A stretch of DNA of 64,000 bases, taken from the NCBI RefSeq assembly GCF_047729875.1, contig NZ_CP159826.1, positions 3,651,041 through 3,715,040 on the forward strand. Direction: 5' to 3'. Numbering within the stretch: position 1 is the stretch's first letter; each line of letters opens with the position of its first letter. Below the pieces are notes generated by a model, which did no database searches, had not been told where the DNA came from, and saw only the letters and a program-made list of their open reading frames with translations. The position numbers and the translations under genes were made by a program. Shown piece by piece: positions 1 to 9,352 of this stretch. This DNA is from Marimicrobium sp913061115 (GTDB taxonomy: Bacteria; Pseudomonadota; Gammaproteobacteria; Pseudomonadales; Halieaceae).

Positions 1-157
1 GGAGCACCCTGCGCAGATCTGCTATCTGGGTTTCCTCACAAACGGCTATACGCAGGTTGGGCGCACCCAGCAGAGGGCGCGCAAAAGGGCATAGATTCAA
101 GCCGACAACAAAGTCGCGCAACCAGCGTCTCACATGACGCTCAGCGTTATCAGTCAC
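1..157 (-). CDS. DUF1415 family protein, N-terminal part (runs off the left edge)
   Basis: Reading the minus strand from a GTG at 157 gives 52 residues without a stop to the window edge. They include RRWLRDFVVGLNLCPFA, the conserved opening of DUF1415 proteins, whose function is unknown. The frame is the same as that of the preceding rubredoxin-reductase gene, whose TGA stop lies 30 bases upstream, so the two are probably co-transcribed. No good ribosome-binding site precedes the GTG, so the exact start is uncertain. The C-terminal two thirds are outside the window. Confidence 0.7.
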   Translation of the reverse strand, partial: MTDNAERHVRRWLRDFVVGLNLCPFARPLLGAPNLRIAVCEETQIADLRRVL

Positions 158-187
158 CGACAGTGCCGGTGCGCATGGAGCCTCACG

Positions 188-1558
188 TCAGGCCATAATC
201 GGCGGCAATTCTTTCTGCAGGATTATTTTCTCTTTAATGGCCTCGCCGGTCAGCGCAAAACCCAGCAGCTTGCCACCACTGTCACGGAACTGCGCGTTGA
301 CGTTGTTGCCGTCGGCCACAATAGTCCAATCGCCCTCTGCCCCACGTGCAACAGGCGCGACCACCACCGGACAGGCTGGCGTTTTAATCGTCACCGGCAT
401 GGCCCCGTAGCTGACCTCAGTGGGCTGACCCGCTAGGGTTTTGCCCAACGCTTTAGCTGCCGCCATCAAAGGCGCGACATAAACCAACACGTGTCCGTCA
501 ACCTCTGCGCAATCTCCCATCGCATAGACGTGGCTGGCGCTGGTCTCTAAAAGGCGGTTGGTAACAATACCCCGATTGACGACAATACCGCTGGCCTTGG
601 CTAAATCAGTTCGAGGCCGCACACCAACCGCCGAAATGACGATGTCGGCGGCAATGGTCTCGCCATTATTAAGGCTCACAATCACGCCCTTCTCAGCCTT
701 GTTCACGGCAGTTACCAAAGGACCGAAATGGAACTTCGCGCCTTTCTGTTCCAACGCTGTCTGCACTGCCTTACCCGCAGGTTCGGGCAACAACGTTGGC
801 AGGCAGTAGCCAAGAGGATCCACAGCTTCCACCTCAAACCCACCATTAATCAAATCATTGGTGTATTCGCAGCCGATCAGTCCGCCTCCGATGATGCACA
901 CCTTCTTTACACCATTCTTGGCAACGGCGACGCGGAAATCAGCGTAGTCCAGCAGATCATTGACGGAATAGACCAGTTCCAGCCCATCGCCCTCAATCGG
1001 GGGACGGATCACCTCGGCCCCCACGGCCAGAACCAATTTCCGGTAGTGAATTACAGTCTCGGCATCACCCACCTTGATCAACTGACGCTCGGTATCAAGT
1101 TCGTTCACCTTGGTCATAGTCCAAACGCTGGCTTTGAGTTGGCGTGCCATGCTACCCGCATCCAACTGGGCCAGATCATCAGCCGAGTGGTCTTTGGTAT
1201 AACCCGTGGACAGCATCGGCTTGGAATAGGAGCGGCCGTCGTCCGACGTGATAATGATAAGCGGCGTTTCGCTATCATGCTTGCGAAACTCCTTAGCCAA
1301 GCCGTATCCTGCCAGGCCTGTCCCGAGAATAACCACCGGCGCATGGACTTTATCCACCGTAGGTTCCTCATGGTGGGGCACATCGTCAACCAGTGCCTCT
1401 TTTAATAATTCAAAATCTTCCTTGCCAACACCACAGTCAGGGCACAACCAATCTTCCGGAACATCCTCCCACTTGGTTCCTGGCGCGATACCATCGTCCG
1501 GCCAGCCTTCCTTCTCGTCATAAATCAGACCACAAACAATACATTCCCATTGGCTCAT
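188..1558 (-). CDS. Rubredoxin domain fused to FAD-dependent rubredoxin reductase
   Basis: The 456-residue product starts with a complete rubredoxin domain (iron ligands C6, C9, C39 and C42), followed by a pyridine-nucleotide-disulfide oxidoreductase fold: a first dinucleotide motif GTGLAG near residue 80, a second GGGLIG near 220, and a C-terminal FAD motif with GDCAE. Such proteins pass electrons from NAD(P)H through FAD to rubredoxin, feeding alkane hydroxylases or oxygen/peroxide detoxification; which applies here is not shown. In Pseudomonas the two parts are separate genes (rubA, rubB). The ATG at 1558 is preferred over the in-frame GTG at 1570 because GAGAAG sits just upstream. It is divergent from ubiC. 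Confidence 0.88.
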   Translation of the reverse strand: MSQWECIVCGLIYDEKEGWPDDGIAPGTKWEDVPEDWLCPDCGVGKEDFELLKEALVDDVPHHEEPTVDKVHAPVVILGTGLAGYGLAKEFRKHDSETPLIIITSDDGRSYSKPMLSTGYTKDHSADDLAQLDAGSMARQLKASVWTMTKVNELDTERQLIKVGDAETVIHYRKLVLAVGAEVIRPPIEGDGLELVYSVNDLLDYADFRVAVAKNGVKKVCIIGGGLIGCEYTNDLINGGFEVEAVDPLGYCLPTLLPEPAGKAVQTALEQKGAKFHFGPLVTAVNKAEKGVIVSLNNGETIAADIVISAVGVRPRTDLAKASGIVVNRGIVTNRLLETSASHVYAMGDCAEVDGHVLVYVAPLMAAAKALGKTLAGQPTEVSYGAMPVTIKTPACPVVVAPVARGAEGDWTIVADGNNVNAQFRDSGGKLLGFALTGEAIKEKIILQKELPPIMA

Positions 1559-1670
1559 GCTACTTCTCACTCTTTATAATGCTTGCGGATGACTTCATTT
1601 GCCGAACGAAAAATACAAGACCTTGCAGCAACGGAAGAATGGACAAATTTGGAAACCGAACACTATAGGG

Positions 1671-1689
1671 TTGTACAATAATTGTGCAA
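1671..1689. promoter_or_regulatory. Inverted repeat between divergent genes, candidate operator
   Basis: TTGTACAAT, a single A, then ATTGTGCAA forms a 9+1+9 inverted repeat with one mismatch. It lies in the 234-base gap between the divergent rubredoxin-reductase gene and ubiC. The spacing and symmetry suit a dimeric repressor or activator site; no specific regulator family is recognised. Confidence 0.4.
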
Positions 1690-1792
1690 GGATTTTTTCT
1701 CGTCAAACTTCTGGAAATTTGGATCGGCAACTCTCTTGCAAGCGCACTCCCGATAAAGCATTCTCGCCACTCGAATTAAGGATATCATACGT

Positions 1793-2446
1793 TTGCAACC
1801 GTCCAATCCCGCACTGGTGCCCCGCCCGCAGTGGCGCAAACGCATACCCGTTGAGCCCCACTGGCGGCCCGAAGGGCTCTATGACCGTGAGACCCTGCCG
1901 CCGAATTTGCGCAGCTGGTTAACAGACAATGGCTCTCTAACGGCACGGCTGGTAGCGTCTGGACAGGGCGAATTCAGTGTAAAACGATTGTATCAGGGAT
2001 GGGAGGTACCGCTACTCTCCGAGCGCCGGCTATTAGCCCTACCCCCCAGACAGGTCGCGCTGGTGCGCGAGGTCGCTCTATTATTGGATGACAACGCTGT
2101 AGTATTTGCCCGTAGCATCTTTCCCATTACAAGTCTGAATGGCAGCCTGGCACACTTGCGACGGTTACAGAACAAATCGCTAGGAGCGTTTCTATTCAAG
2201 CATCCCGGCATGCACCGCTATCCCTTTGAACTTTCGCACATGTCGGGAAACAGTGATTACCTGCCAGAAGACCTCCGCCAACCCGGACTCGCCTGGGGGC
2301 GTCGCTGTCGTTTCGAGATCAACGGGAAAAAGCTGATGGTAAGCGAGGTTTTCCTGGAGACTTTTACCCCTTGGAGAGCTGCACCTTCGATGCATCGCAC
2401 ACAGCGCGGCAAGGTCAGCACTGCATTTATGTCGCTAACCCAGTAA
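1793..2446 (+). CDS. ubiC: Chorismate--pyruvate lyase
   Basis: UbiC removes pyruvate from chorismate to give 4-hydroxybenzoate, the ring precursor of ubiquinone, in the cytoplasm. The 217-residue product carries the family's active-site context: an arginine in FARSIFP (R107) and a glutamate in VSEVFL (E185). About 25 residues extend beyond the usual C-terminal end. The start is a TTG; AAGGA at 1778-1782 precedes it by ten bases, and no ATG is available in the right place. It is followed by ubiA, whose product uses the 4-hydroxybenzoate, so the two form a small operon. Confidence 0.88.
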   Translation: MQPSNPALVPRPQWRKRIPVEPHWRPEGLYDRETLPPNLRSWLTDNGSLTARLVASGQGEFSVKRLYQGWEVPLLSERRLLALPPRQVALVREVALLLDDNAVVFARSIFPITSLNGSLAHLRRLQNKSLGAFLFKHPGMHRYPFELSHMSGNSDYLPEDLRQPGLAWGRRCRFEINGKKLMVSEVFLETFTPWRAAPSMHRTQRGKVSTAFMSLTQ

Positions 2447-2479
2447 GCTACGCAGTTTACTATGCCGCAAAAGGTTTCA

Positions 2480-3349
2480 ATGGCAACCTCACCCAAAACT
2501 CATGCACTGCTGCAACTGATTCGCTTTGATAAGCCGATCGGCACCCTACTCCTGCTGTGGCCAGCCCTTTGGGCTCTTTGGCTCGCGGCGCAAGGTGTGC
2601 CTGACTACACACTACTGGCTATTTTTCTGGCCGGTACCTTTCTTGCCCGCTCCGCCGGTTGCATCATCAATGACCTCGCTGATCGGAATCTAGACGGTGC
2701 GGTAGCGCGCACCAATGCTCGACCACTGGTGACCGGGGCAATCACTGTTCGGGAAGCGGTGGCCCTGTTTGTGGTGCTGATGTTGCTCGCGTTCATACTG
2801 GTGCTGTTCACCAACCGATTGACTGTCATACTCTCTGTTGGTGCGGTGATACTAGCCTCCAGCTACCCGTTTATGAAACGCTACATGCAATTACCGCAAC
2901 TGGTATTGGGCGCCGCATTTTCCTGGAGTATTCCGATGGCCTTCGCTGCCCAAAGTGGTGCCCTGCCTCCCGCGCTATGGCTGGTCTATCTGGGAAATCT
3001 GCTCTGGACCATGGCCTACGACACGGCCTACGCCATGGTAGACCGGGAGGACGACCTCAAAATAGGCATAAAGTCTGCAGCCATATTATTTGGCCAGTAC
3101 GACCGCCTCATGATTGCGCTGCTGCAGGTATCAAGCCTGATATGTCTTTACCTCGCGGGCCAGGCATTCGGACTGGGCCTCTACTACAACGCATCGCTGG
3201 TCGTATCTGCCGCGCTGTTTGGCTATCACCAATACCTGATCCGCGAACGCAAGGCGGATGAATGTTTCAGGGCCTTCCTGCATAACAACTGGGTGGGCAT
3301 GACGATCTTTGTCGGCGTGGCGCTCAACTATCTGACAGACGGCACCTGA
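2480..3349 (+). CDS. ubiA: 4-hydroxybenzoate polyprenyltransferase
   Basis: UbiA attaches the polyprenyl tail to 4-hydroxybenzoate in the inner membrane. The 289-residue product has multiple hydrophobic helices and both Mg-diphosphate motifs: NDLADRNLD at about residues 64-72 and DREDD at about 190. The ATG at 2480 is chosen because AAAAGG lies six bases upstream; the in-frame ATG at 2462 has no ribosome-binding site and would lengthen the protein by six residues. It follows ubiC by 33 bases. Confidence 0.93.
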   Translation: MATSPKTHALLQLIRFDKPIGTLLLLWPALWALWLAAQGVPDYTLLAIFLAGTFLARSAGCIINDLADRNLDGAVARTNARPLVTGAITVREAVALFVVLMLLAFILVLFTNRLTVILSVGAVILASSYPFMKRYMQLPQLVLGAAFSWSIPMAFAAQSGALPPALWLVYLGNLLWTMAYDTAYAMVDREDDLKIGIKSAAILFGQYDRLMIALLQVSSLICLYLAGQAFGLGLYYNASLVVSAALFGYHQYLIRERKADECFRAFLHNNWVGMTIFVGVALNYLTDGT

Positions 3350-3356
3350 GTCGCCA

Positions 3357-4514
3357 ATGGCCCTGGCTCCGCACCCACATGCATTCACCACCGAGTTTCT
3401 CAACAGCCTCAACCAAATTTCTGCTGCGCAGTGGAACGCTATCGCCGGTACTGATTATCCGTTTCTGCGCCACGATTTTCTGCTTGGACTGGAAACAACT
3501 GGATGCACAACAGCAGAAACCGGATGGCAGCCGTGCCATCTAATCCTCCGTTGTGACAGCGAAGTGGTGGCAATTATGCCGCTCTACCTCAAAGCACATT
3601 CTTACGGCGAGTATGTGTTCGACTGGTCCTGGGCCGATGCCTGGCGGCAGAGTGGTCTCGTCTATTATCCGAAATTACTCACCGCAATACCTTTCACTCC
3701 CGCCACAGGGCCGCGCCTGTGCGTCTCTCCTGACGTTGATGCAGAGCAGTGCTTGCGCGCCGTGCTTCACGCTGTAAAAGCTCTGGCCGCAAAACGACAC
3801 ATTTCATCTTGGCATCTATTGTTTCCCGATGAGACCATGAGCGAAACACTGCTCGACGCCGGCCTGCATCGCCGCGCCGGCACCCAGTTTCACTGGTTCA
3901 ACGATAACTATGCCTGTTTCGAGGATTTTCTCGCGACATTTAATAGCCGCAAACGCAAAGCGCTAAAAAAAGAGCGCCGACGTGTCGCAGAACAGGGGCT
4001 GGTGCTGAAAACACTGACGGGGGCAAGCATTGGCGAGCAAGAATGGGAACAATTCTATCGCTTTTATCAGCTGACCTATGCCAAACGCAGTGGTCATGGT
4101 GGCTACCTGAGTCGCGATTTTTTTGTCACTACCGCCGCCGGCATGGGAGACCAAGTGGTTATGGTGCTAGCCTACCTTGATACGCGCGCTGTGGCCGGAG
4201 CCCTTTATTTCTGTTCCAACGATACGCTTTACGGGCGCTACTGGGGCTGCGAAGAAGAATATGACTGCTTACACTTCGAAGCCTGCTATTACCAAGGTAT
4301 TGAGTACTGTATCGCCAACAAGCTAGCGCGGTTTGACCCAGGAGCACAGGGAGAACATAAAATTCAACGCGGATTTCGCCCCATAACCACATGGTCAAAT
4401 CACTGGATTGCAGATCCTGATCTGTCCGCAGCAGTAGGCGACTTCACTCGCCGTGAGGAGGAACAAAACGACCTTTACCGGCAAGCAGCCACAAAAATGC
4501 TGCCCTTCAAATAA
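3357..4514 (+). CDS. FemAB/GNAT-like peptidogalycan biosynthesis family protein (COG3146)
   Basis: The 385-residue protein resembles the COG3146/DUF482 family, which has an acyltransferase (GNAT/FemAB-like) fold. Family hallmarks visible are the start region with WNAI and the phrase FLRHDFL, the basic stretch FNSRKRKALKKERR near residue 200, and GRYWGC followed by LHFEACYYQGIEYCI near 295-320. The family is widespread in proteobacteria and lacks an established biochemical function, so the cell-wall label is only historical. It starts seven bases after ubiA and may share its transcript; the ribosome-binding site is weak. Confidence 0.75.
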   Translation: MALAPHPHAFTTEFLNSLNQISAAQWNAIAGTDYPFLRHDFLLGLETTGCTTAETGWQPCHLILRCDSEVVAIMPLYLKAHSYGEYVFDWSWADAWRQSGLVYYPKLLTAIPFTPATGPRLCVSPDVDAEQCLRAVLHAVKALAAKRHISSWHLLFPDETMSETLLDAGLHRRAGTQFHWFNDNYACFEDFLATFNSRKRKALKKERRRVAEQGLVLKTLTGASIGEQEWEQFYRFYQLTYAKRSGHGGYLSRDFFVTTAAGMGDQVVMVLAYLDTRAVAGALYFCSNDTLYGRYWGCEEEYDCLHFEACYYQGIEYCIANKLARFDPGAQGEHKIQRGFRPITTWSNHWIADPDLSAAVGDFTRREEEQNDLYRQAATKMLPFK

Positions 4515-4546
4515 TGTATCCCCGCTACTAACTGTTCGGACAGCAA

Positions 4547-5326
4547 TCAGATTGGACGATTCTCGCGGGTAAACACCCATTCACGCGCGCTAGATTCGGC
4601 TTTGTTATAGCGATAACCGTCGGTTTTAAACTCTTTTATAGCCTCGGGCTCATTCAATGCGTTATCGATAATAAACCGGGTCATTTGTCCGCGTGCTTTC
4701 TTGGCAAAAAAGCTGATCACCTTGTATTGGTCGCCCTTGAGGTCTTTGAAGACAGGCGTGACAACATCGGCATCCAGCGCCTTTGGCTGTACTGACTTGA
4801 AATATTCGTTGGATGCAAGATTGACCAGCACCTTGCTGCGCGAGTTATTCAGCTGCTTATTAATAGACTTTGTGATGGAATCACCCCAGAATTGATAGAG
4901 GTTTTTGCCCCCGCGATTAACAAACTTAAGCCCCATTTCAAGCCGATAGGGCTGCATTAAGTCGAGCGGACGCAACAGTCCGTAGAGGCCAGAGAGAATA
5001 CGCAGGTGACTCTGGGCGAAACTGAGCTGTGCCTCTGTCAGGGTCGAGGCCTCTAGGCCCGTATAGACACCACCCTTGAACGCCAGTATTGCCTGCTTAG
5101 CATTATCCAATTCAAAGGGCTCACCCCAATCCATGAAGCGCCGATGATTTAACTGTGCAATGTTCTCACTCACACCCATCAAAGCCTGGATATCTTCTTG
5201 GCTGAGCGCGCGCGCATCTTCTACAAGCCCAGCAGATCGCGCCAGGAACTCAGGCTGAGTCGCGCTAAGAGTGCCTGCGGGTATATCAAAGTCCAGCGTT
5301 TTGGCCGGAGATAGAACAGTCAACAT
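4547..5326 (-). CDS. yaaA: YaaA family peroxide stress protein
   Basis: The 259-residue product opens with MLTVLSPAKTLDF, the signature start of the YaaA/DUF328 family, and has the usual family length. In Escherichia coli YaaA lowers intracellular free iron during hydrogen peroxide stress and binds DNA; it acts in the cytoplasm. Later family blocks visible are ILSGLYGLLRPLDLMQPYRLEM near residues 115-135 and VISFFAKKARGQM near 205. It is convergent with the FemAB-like gene and monocistronic. Confidence 0.9.
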   Translation of the reverse strand: MLTVLSPAKTLDFDIPAGTLSATQPEFLARSAGLVEDARALSQEDIQALMGVSENIAQLNHRRFMDWGEPFELDNAKQAILAFKGGVYTGLEASTLTEAQLSFAQSHLRILSGLYGLLRPLDLMQPYRLEMGLKFVNRGGKNLYQFWGDSITKSINKQLNNSRSKVLVNLASNEYFKSVQPKALDADVVTPVFKDLKGDQYKVISFFAKKARGQMTRFIIDNALNEPEAIKEFKTDGYRYNKAESSAREWVFTRENRPI

Positions 5327-5758
5327 TCGATTAATTCCAAATTAAAGGGCTGTTAGTGGCGTCGTTTTCCAACAGTGGTCGATCCCATGATACTCCGTGA
5401 CACCAGAATCAAAAAGAACCATTCTCTGTGACGGCCATCGGAGCGATTGTTTTTGCCATCCAATATTTCCAATAATTCAGCTAACGAGCCCCGCATACAC
5501 AAACATGTGAGACTAGCGTGAGCTCTAAGCACATGAACAGCCTCAGAGGTGCCACCCAAGCTATTGATATACATGTGGAAATAGCGTAGCTTAAGTTCAT
5601 AACGTAGACGAATCAATACGCAAACTGAAATTCAATTACCCACTTTGCAAAAATAGACCCGTACTATGCCATATGCTCAAAATAAAAAAGCGTTGTCAAA
5701 GTACTCAATTTAACAACTAATCTATACTAGACTGACAATAGCGTGTCGGGAGAAATTG
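5327..5758. other. Intergenic region ahead of the exopolysaccharide locus
   Basis: These 430 bases separate yaaA (minus) from the polysaccharide operon (plus). The last 120 bases are AT-rich and should hold the operon's promoter, including TATACT near 5723, but no convincing matching -35 box or sigma-54 -24/-12 site was found. An 87-codon frame on the minus strand (5353-5616) has no recognisable family and is not called. Confidence 0.5.
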
Positions 5759-6325
5759 ATGTCACACTGCATTATGCGCAAAATACTTATATTACTGTCG
5801 AGCTTTATAGTCTTACTGTCAGCTGCTGCCTTTAGTGCTCCCTATTTTGTCAATCCGGGCGATATTCTCGCAGTCAATATTTGGAATGAGGATCTCCTGA
5901 GTCGTGAGGCCCTAGTGCGACCTGATGGCTTTATCAGCCTGCCAATGATCGGCGAGATCGACACTACCAACAGCACCCCGCTAGAGGTCAGCGATACTAT
6001 CGCCCAAGCCTTAAGTGAATATATAAAGGATACACCACAAGTGGTGGTCTCTGTGCAGAACGTTGCGGGCAATAAAATTTACGTGATGGGCAAAGTGAAT
6101 CGTCCAGGCGAATACAACATCACTAGTGACACCGACATCATTCAGGCTCTGGCATTGGCAGGCGGCCTCAACACGTTCGCCGCCGAAAATGATATCCTGA
6201 TTTTACGACGGGAAGCCGATGGTACGCAGGTTTCTATCCCATTCGAATATGCAACGGTCAAAAATGGTGAAGAAATGCACACCAATATTGTGCTGCATAG
6301 CCGTGATATTGTGGTCGTTCCTTGA
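5759..6325 (+). CDS. Polysaccharide export protein, Wza/EpsA-like (exosortase-locus type)
   Basis: The 188-residue product has an N-terminal signal sequence ending near AAFSA and then the poly-export motif NPGDILAVNIWNEDLLS with RPDGFISLPMIGEI, followed by an SLBB-type segment (IYVMGKVNRPGEYNI near residue 105). Such small Wza-like proteins form part of the periplasmic/outer-membrane export channel. No lipobox cysteine is evident, so unlike Wza it seems cleaved by signal peptidase I. ATG 5759 is chosen because GGGAGA lies about five bases upstream. It is the first gene of an eight-gene operon ending at 16783. Confidence 0.85.
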   Translation: MSHCIMRKILILLSSFIVLLSAAAFSAPYFVNPGDILAVNIWNEDLLSREALVRPDGFISLPMIGEIDTTNSTPLEVSDTIAQALSEYIKDTPQVVVSVQNVAGNKIYVMGKVNRPGEYNITSDTDIIQALALAGGLNTFAAENDILILRREADGTQVSIPFEYATVKNGEEMHTNIVLHSRDIVVVP

Positions 6326-6349
6326 TTGCTAGGCTCACACATCAAAAAA

Positions 6350-7534
6350 ATGTTCAGACAAACGCACATCATTTTTTGTCATGCTGGCTTTTTCTTGGCT
6401 TATATGGTGGTTGCGCTTTTGACGTCTGCCAGCGCCCAAGCGAAGGAGTATTCTATTGATTATAATGTGTCTGGTGGAGCGAGCTACAACGACAACGAAG
6501 GGTTAAGCGCAAAGGATGAGAGGGCAACGTCCGGCGTCCGAATTGCTCTTCCCATCAGTTTTAAGATGCGCGGCGACCAAGTAACTGCCTCATTTTTAAG
6601 CGAGCTGAAATCTTACAAGTTTGATGACAGCGGATACGACAGTAATGACCAGAATTTCGAAAGCAATGCTGCCTATCAACTGGAGCTCGGCTCCGTGAGC
6701 GGCATGGCGGGCTATATGCGCGGTTCAACTCTAGGCACTGAGTTTCTTGACACCGGTCGTATAGGAGGCGTAGCTACGCGCGTCGAACGTGCAACTGCTG
6801 GAGGCAACGGTACTTATTTTTTGACAGAGAAAAGTCGGGCCTACGTCGCTTTAAACTATGTACAAACGGACTATGCAAGTCCTCGCTACATAGGCGGCAC
6901 AATTATTAACAGCGGTTTTGGCGCAGCCCATCAGTGGACCGAAAGAACCTCGCTATCGCTGGGAGGCAACGTTTCGCGCTACCAAAGCAATGCCGACCGA
7001 CAGACAACATCAGACATCATTGGCTCGCGGGCGGGTTTCAAATCCGTACTTTCGGAAAACTTGGATGTGGCCCTCACTGGCGGCATATCGTATGTAACGA
7101 CCTCATTCGCTACCAATTCGGCCATGTCTCGCCCAGATTCCGACACTACTGCATATGTTGTTAACGGGGCCGTCAACTACAGGCAAGAGCGATATTCGTT
7201 GTCGGCGACTTTGGCGAGAAGTCTCAGGCCTACAGGCAATGGCGACCTGAACATATTCGACCAAGTGAACATCACCTATCGCTATCAATTATCAGACCTG
7301 AGCGGCTTCAACGCAAGCCTTCTGGGCGGTAACACCGAAGCCTTAGAAGGCTCTATCGATAATGACCGCAGGTTTGCACAAATCGGTTTAGGCATAAGTT
7401 ATAGGTTAGCGCCGTCCTGGTCCGTATCTAGCAACTATAGATATCGTTATCAGGATAATGGCCGCGCGGCCCAGGCTAACGCCCTGGAAATTAGGCTGGT
7501 TTTCAATCCCAAGGAATATATTTGGTCTCGTTGA
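6350..7534 (+). CDS. Outer-membrane beta-barrel protein of the exosortase/EPS locus
   Basis: The 394-residue protein has a signal peptide (hydrophobic stretch to SASAQA) and then many alternating, aromatic-flanked segments such as YNVSGGASYNDNEG and SVSSNYRYRYQDNG, ending in a beta-strand, as in outer-membrane barrels. Its position between the export protein and the chain-length protein matches the barrel proteins of exosortase-associated EPS loci, probably the outer-membrane secretion pore. ATG 6350 fits the signal peptide; an in-frame TTG at 6326 directly follows the previous stop and cannot be excluded. Confidence 0.72.
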   Translation: MFRQTHIIFCHAGFFLAYMVVALLTSASAQAKEYSIDYNVSGGASYNDNEGLSAKDERATSGVRIALPISFKMRGDQVTASFLSELKSYKFDDSGYDSNDQNFESNAAYQLELGSVSGMAGYMRGSTLGTEFLDTGRIGGVATRVERATAGGNGTYFLTEKSRAYVALNYVQTDYASPRYIGGTIINSGFGAAHQWTERTSLSLGGNVSRYQSNADRQTTSDIIGSRAGFKSVLSENLDVALTGGISYVTTSFATNSAMSRPDSDTTAYVVNGAVNYRQERYSLSATLARSLRPTGNGDLNIFDQVNITYRYQLSDLSGFNASLLGGNTEALEGSIDNDRRFAQIGLGISYRLAPSWSVSSNYRYRYQDNGRAAQANALEIRLVFNPKEYIWSR

Positions 7535-7585
7535 CCGGGCAGCTACTTCCTGAGAACTTCAATGTAAAAATGGAAATCGCGTTTA

Positions 7586-9352
7586 ATGAATAGTGAAGAA
7601 GAATATGTAAAGTCCACAGATGACTATATTGCCATGCTCACGCGGCGCAAATGGGCGATGGGTATACCCGCGGTTGTTATTTTTGCATTGGCAATAATTT
7701 TGGCCTTTGGCTTACCCCCTTCCTACCAATCACAGGCCACGATTCTGATTCAACAGCAGGCCGTGGCCAATAACTTTGTGCAAAGTAGTGTTACCAGCTT
7801 TGCCGCACAACAGGTGCAGACCATTAGTCAGAGAGTACTGACTGTCGCTAACATCGGCACAATTGTCAAAGAGTATGATTTGTATGGACAGTCAGGCGCC
7901 GAGGCTGGCTCCCGCCTTCCCGGCACTGAACTGGCATTACTGTTTCGTGAAGACATGGACATGGAACTGGTTAGCGCCGATGTAATGGACCCTAGGACTG
8001 GCAAGCCGACAGAGGTGACGATCGCATTCACGCTTGCATTTAAGGCGAGATCCGCGCGAAGCGCGCAGAAGGTTGCCAATAAGCTGGTGACCCTCTTCTT
8101 GAACGAAAATCTCGATATCCGCACCGACCAGGCCAGCAGCACTGCAGATTTTTTCGAAATGGAGGGCCAGCGATTAGATCGCGATGTGCTAGACTTCAGT
8201 CAACAACTCGCTGAATTCAAAGTGCTGAATGAAGGCAGCCTGCCGCAGCTGTATCAATATAACCTGAACCTACTTGAGAGAACCTCACAGCAGCTCTCTA
8301 CAGCGGATCTGCGGTTACAAGAATTATACAAACGTGAAATTGAGCTTGCCTCAAGACTCGCACAGTTGAGTCCTTTTTCTCCAGTTGTGCTGCCAACGGG
8401 AGAGATCGTACTGAGTGACGATGATAGGTTAAAGGCTGCTCAGTCGGACTATCGTCGCAAATCCGCGATATACAATGATAGCCACCCGGATGTGGTTCGG
8501 CTTTACCGTGAGATACAGGCACTACAGGCGGAGTTGGGTGTAGAAACAGACATAGAGGATTTGCGGCAGCAACTGCAGAGGCAGAAACGACACCTTAGTG
8601 AATTACAGGGCAAATATCTGGATGGTCATCAGGACATTAGGAACACCCAGCAGGTAATCAGCCAGCTGGAAGCCAGTATTAGAGCTGCCGGAAATGCTAC
8701 CGCTGTAAATTATACCCCCGAGGCTGACAATCCGGCCTACGTCTTGTTGAGCACTCAACTAGATGCTATAGCATCAGAGGCCCTGTCCGTTAGCAAACTG
8801 AAAATCGAATTGCAGGAAAAGGCGAACCGCTACGAGGAGATAATAAAACGCGCGCCCGATGTAGAAAAGGATTACGAAGCTCTGTTGCGCGAATACACAC
8901 TCGCCACTAACAAGGCTCAAGACACCAAGAGAAAACAGCAAGACGCACAGATGTCCAAAAGCTTGGAGGAAAACCGTAAAGGCGAGCGCTTCATCCTTAT
9001 AGAGCCCCCCGCGGTGCCATCAGAGCCGGTAAGCCCAAACCGTCCTGCGATTATCTTTCTGGGCCTATTACTTGGCGTAGGTGCAGGACTTGGCTTCGCT
9101 CTTTTACGGGAAAGCCTGGATGGTGGCATACAGAGCACAGGTGAGTTGGCTAGCCTGATGGGCGAGCCACCGCTTGTCACTATCCCCTACATTGAAAATG
9201 AATGGGATGCTAAGAAGAAACAAAAGAGTTGGCGACTAAGTCGATTATCAGCGATCGTGGTGGGCATCGTACTTTTGCTCTGTCTACATTTTTTTTACAC
9301 GCCACTCAACATACTCTACTTCGTGATACTCAATAAGCTGGGGTTTAACTAA
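7586..9352 (+). CDS. Chain-length determinant / GumC-type polysaccharide co-polymerase
   Basis: The 588-residue protein has a Wzz domain with a first membrane helix at about residues 24-43, a long periplasmic coiled-coil region (roughly 180-460, many Gln/Leu/Glu heptads), and a second helix near 485-505 preceded by PSEPVSPNRP, the proline-rich motif of the family. An additional hydrophobic stretch follows at about 555-580. It should control polymer length and work with the adjacent CpsD-like ATPase. The next gene starts within its stop codon (TAATG), showing translational coupling. Confidence 0.88.
   Translation: MNSEEEYVKSTDDYIAMLTRRKWAMGIPAVVIFALAIILAFGLPPSYQSQATILIQQQAVANNFVQSSVTSFAAQQVQTISQRVLTVANIGTIVKEYDLYGQSGAEAGSRLPGTELALLFREDMDMELVSADVMDPRTGKPTEVTIAFTLAFKARSARSAQKVANKLVTLFLNENLDIRTDQASSTADFFEMEGQRLDRDVLDFSQQLAEFKVLNEGSLPQLYQYNLNLLERTSQQLSTADLRLQELYKREIELASRLAQLSPFSPVVLPTGEIVLSDDDRLKAAQSDYRRKSAIYNDSHPDVVRLYREIQALQAELGVETDIEDLRQQLQRQKRHLSELQGKYLDGHQDIRNTQQVISQLEASIRAAGNATAVNYTPEADNPAYVLLSTQLDAIASEALSVSKLKIELQEKANRYEEIIKRAPDVEKDYEALLREYTLATNKAQDTKRKQQDAQMSKSLEENRKGERFILIEPPAVPSEPVSPNRPAIIFLGLLLGVGAGLGFALLRESLDGGIQSTGELASLMGEPPLVTIPYIENEWDAKKKQKSWRLSRLSAIVVGIVLLLCLHFFYTPLNILYFVILNKLGFN

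Noticed and set aside
134..436. 100-codon plus-strand frame at the left end
   Set aside because: Lies opposite the rubredoxin-reductase and DUF1415 genes and has no family resemblance.
1661..1670. CACTATAGGG, like the core of a T7 promoter
   Set aside because: Only the ten-base core matches; no phage genes are near.
5353..5616. 87-codon minus-strand frame upstream of yaaA
   Set aside because: No family recognised, no ribosome-binding site of note, and lies in a region expected to hold promoters.
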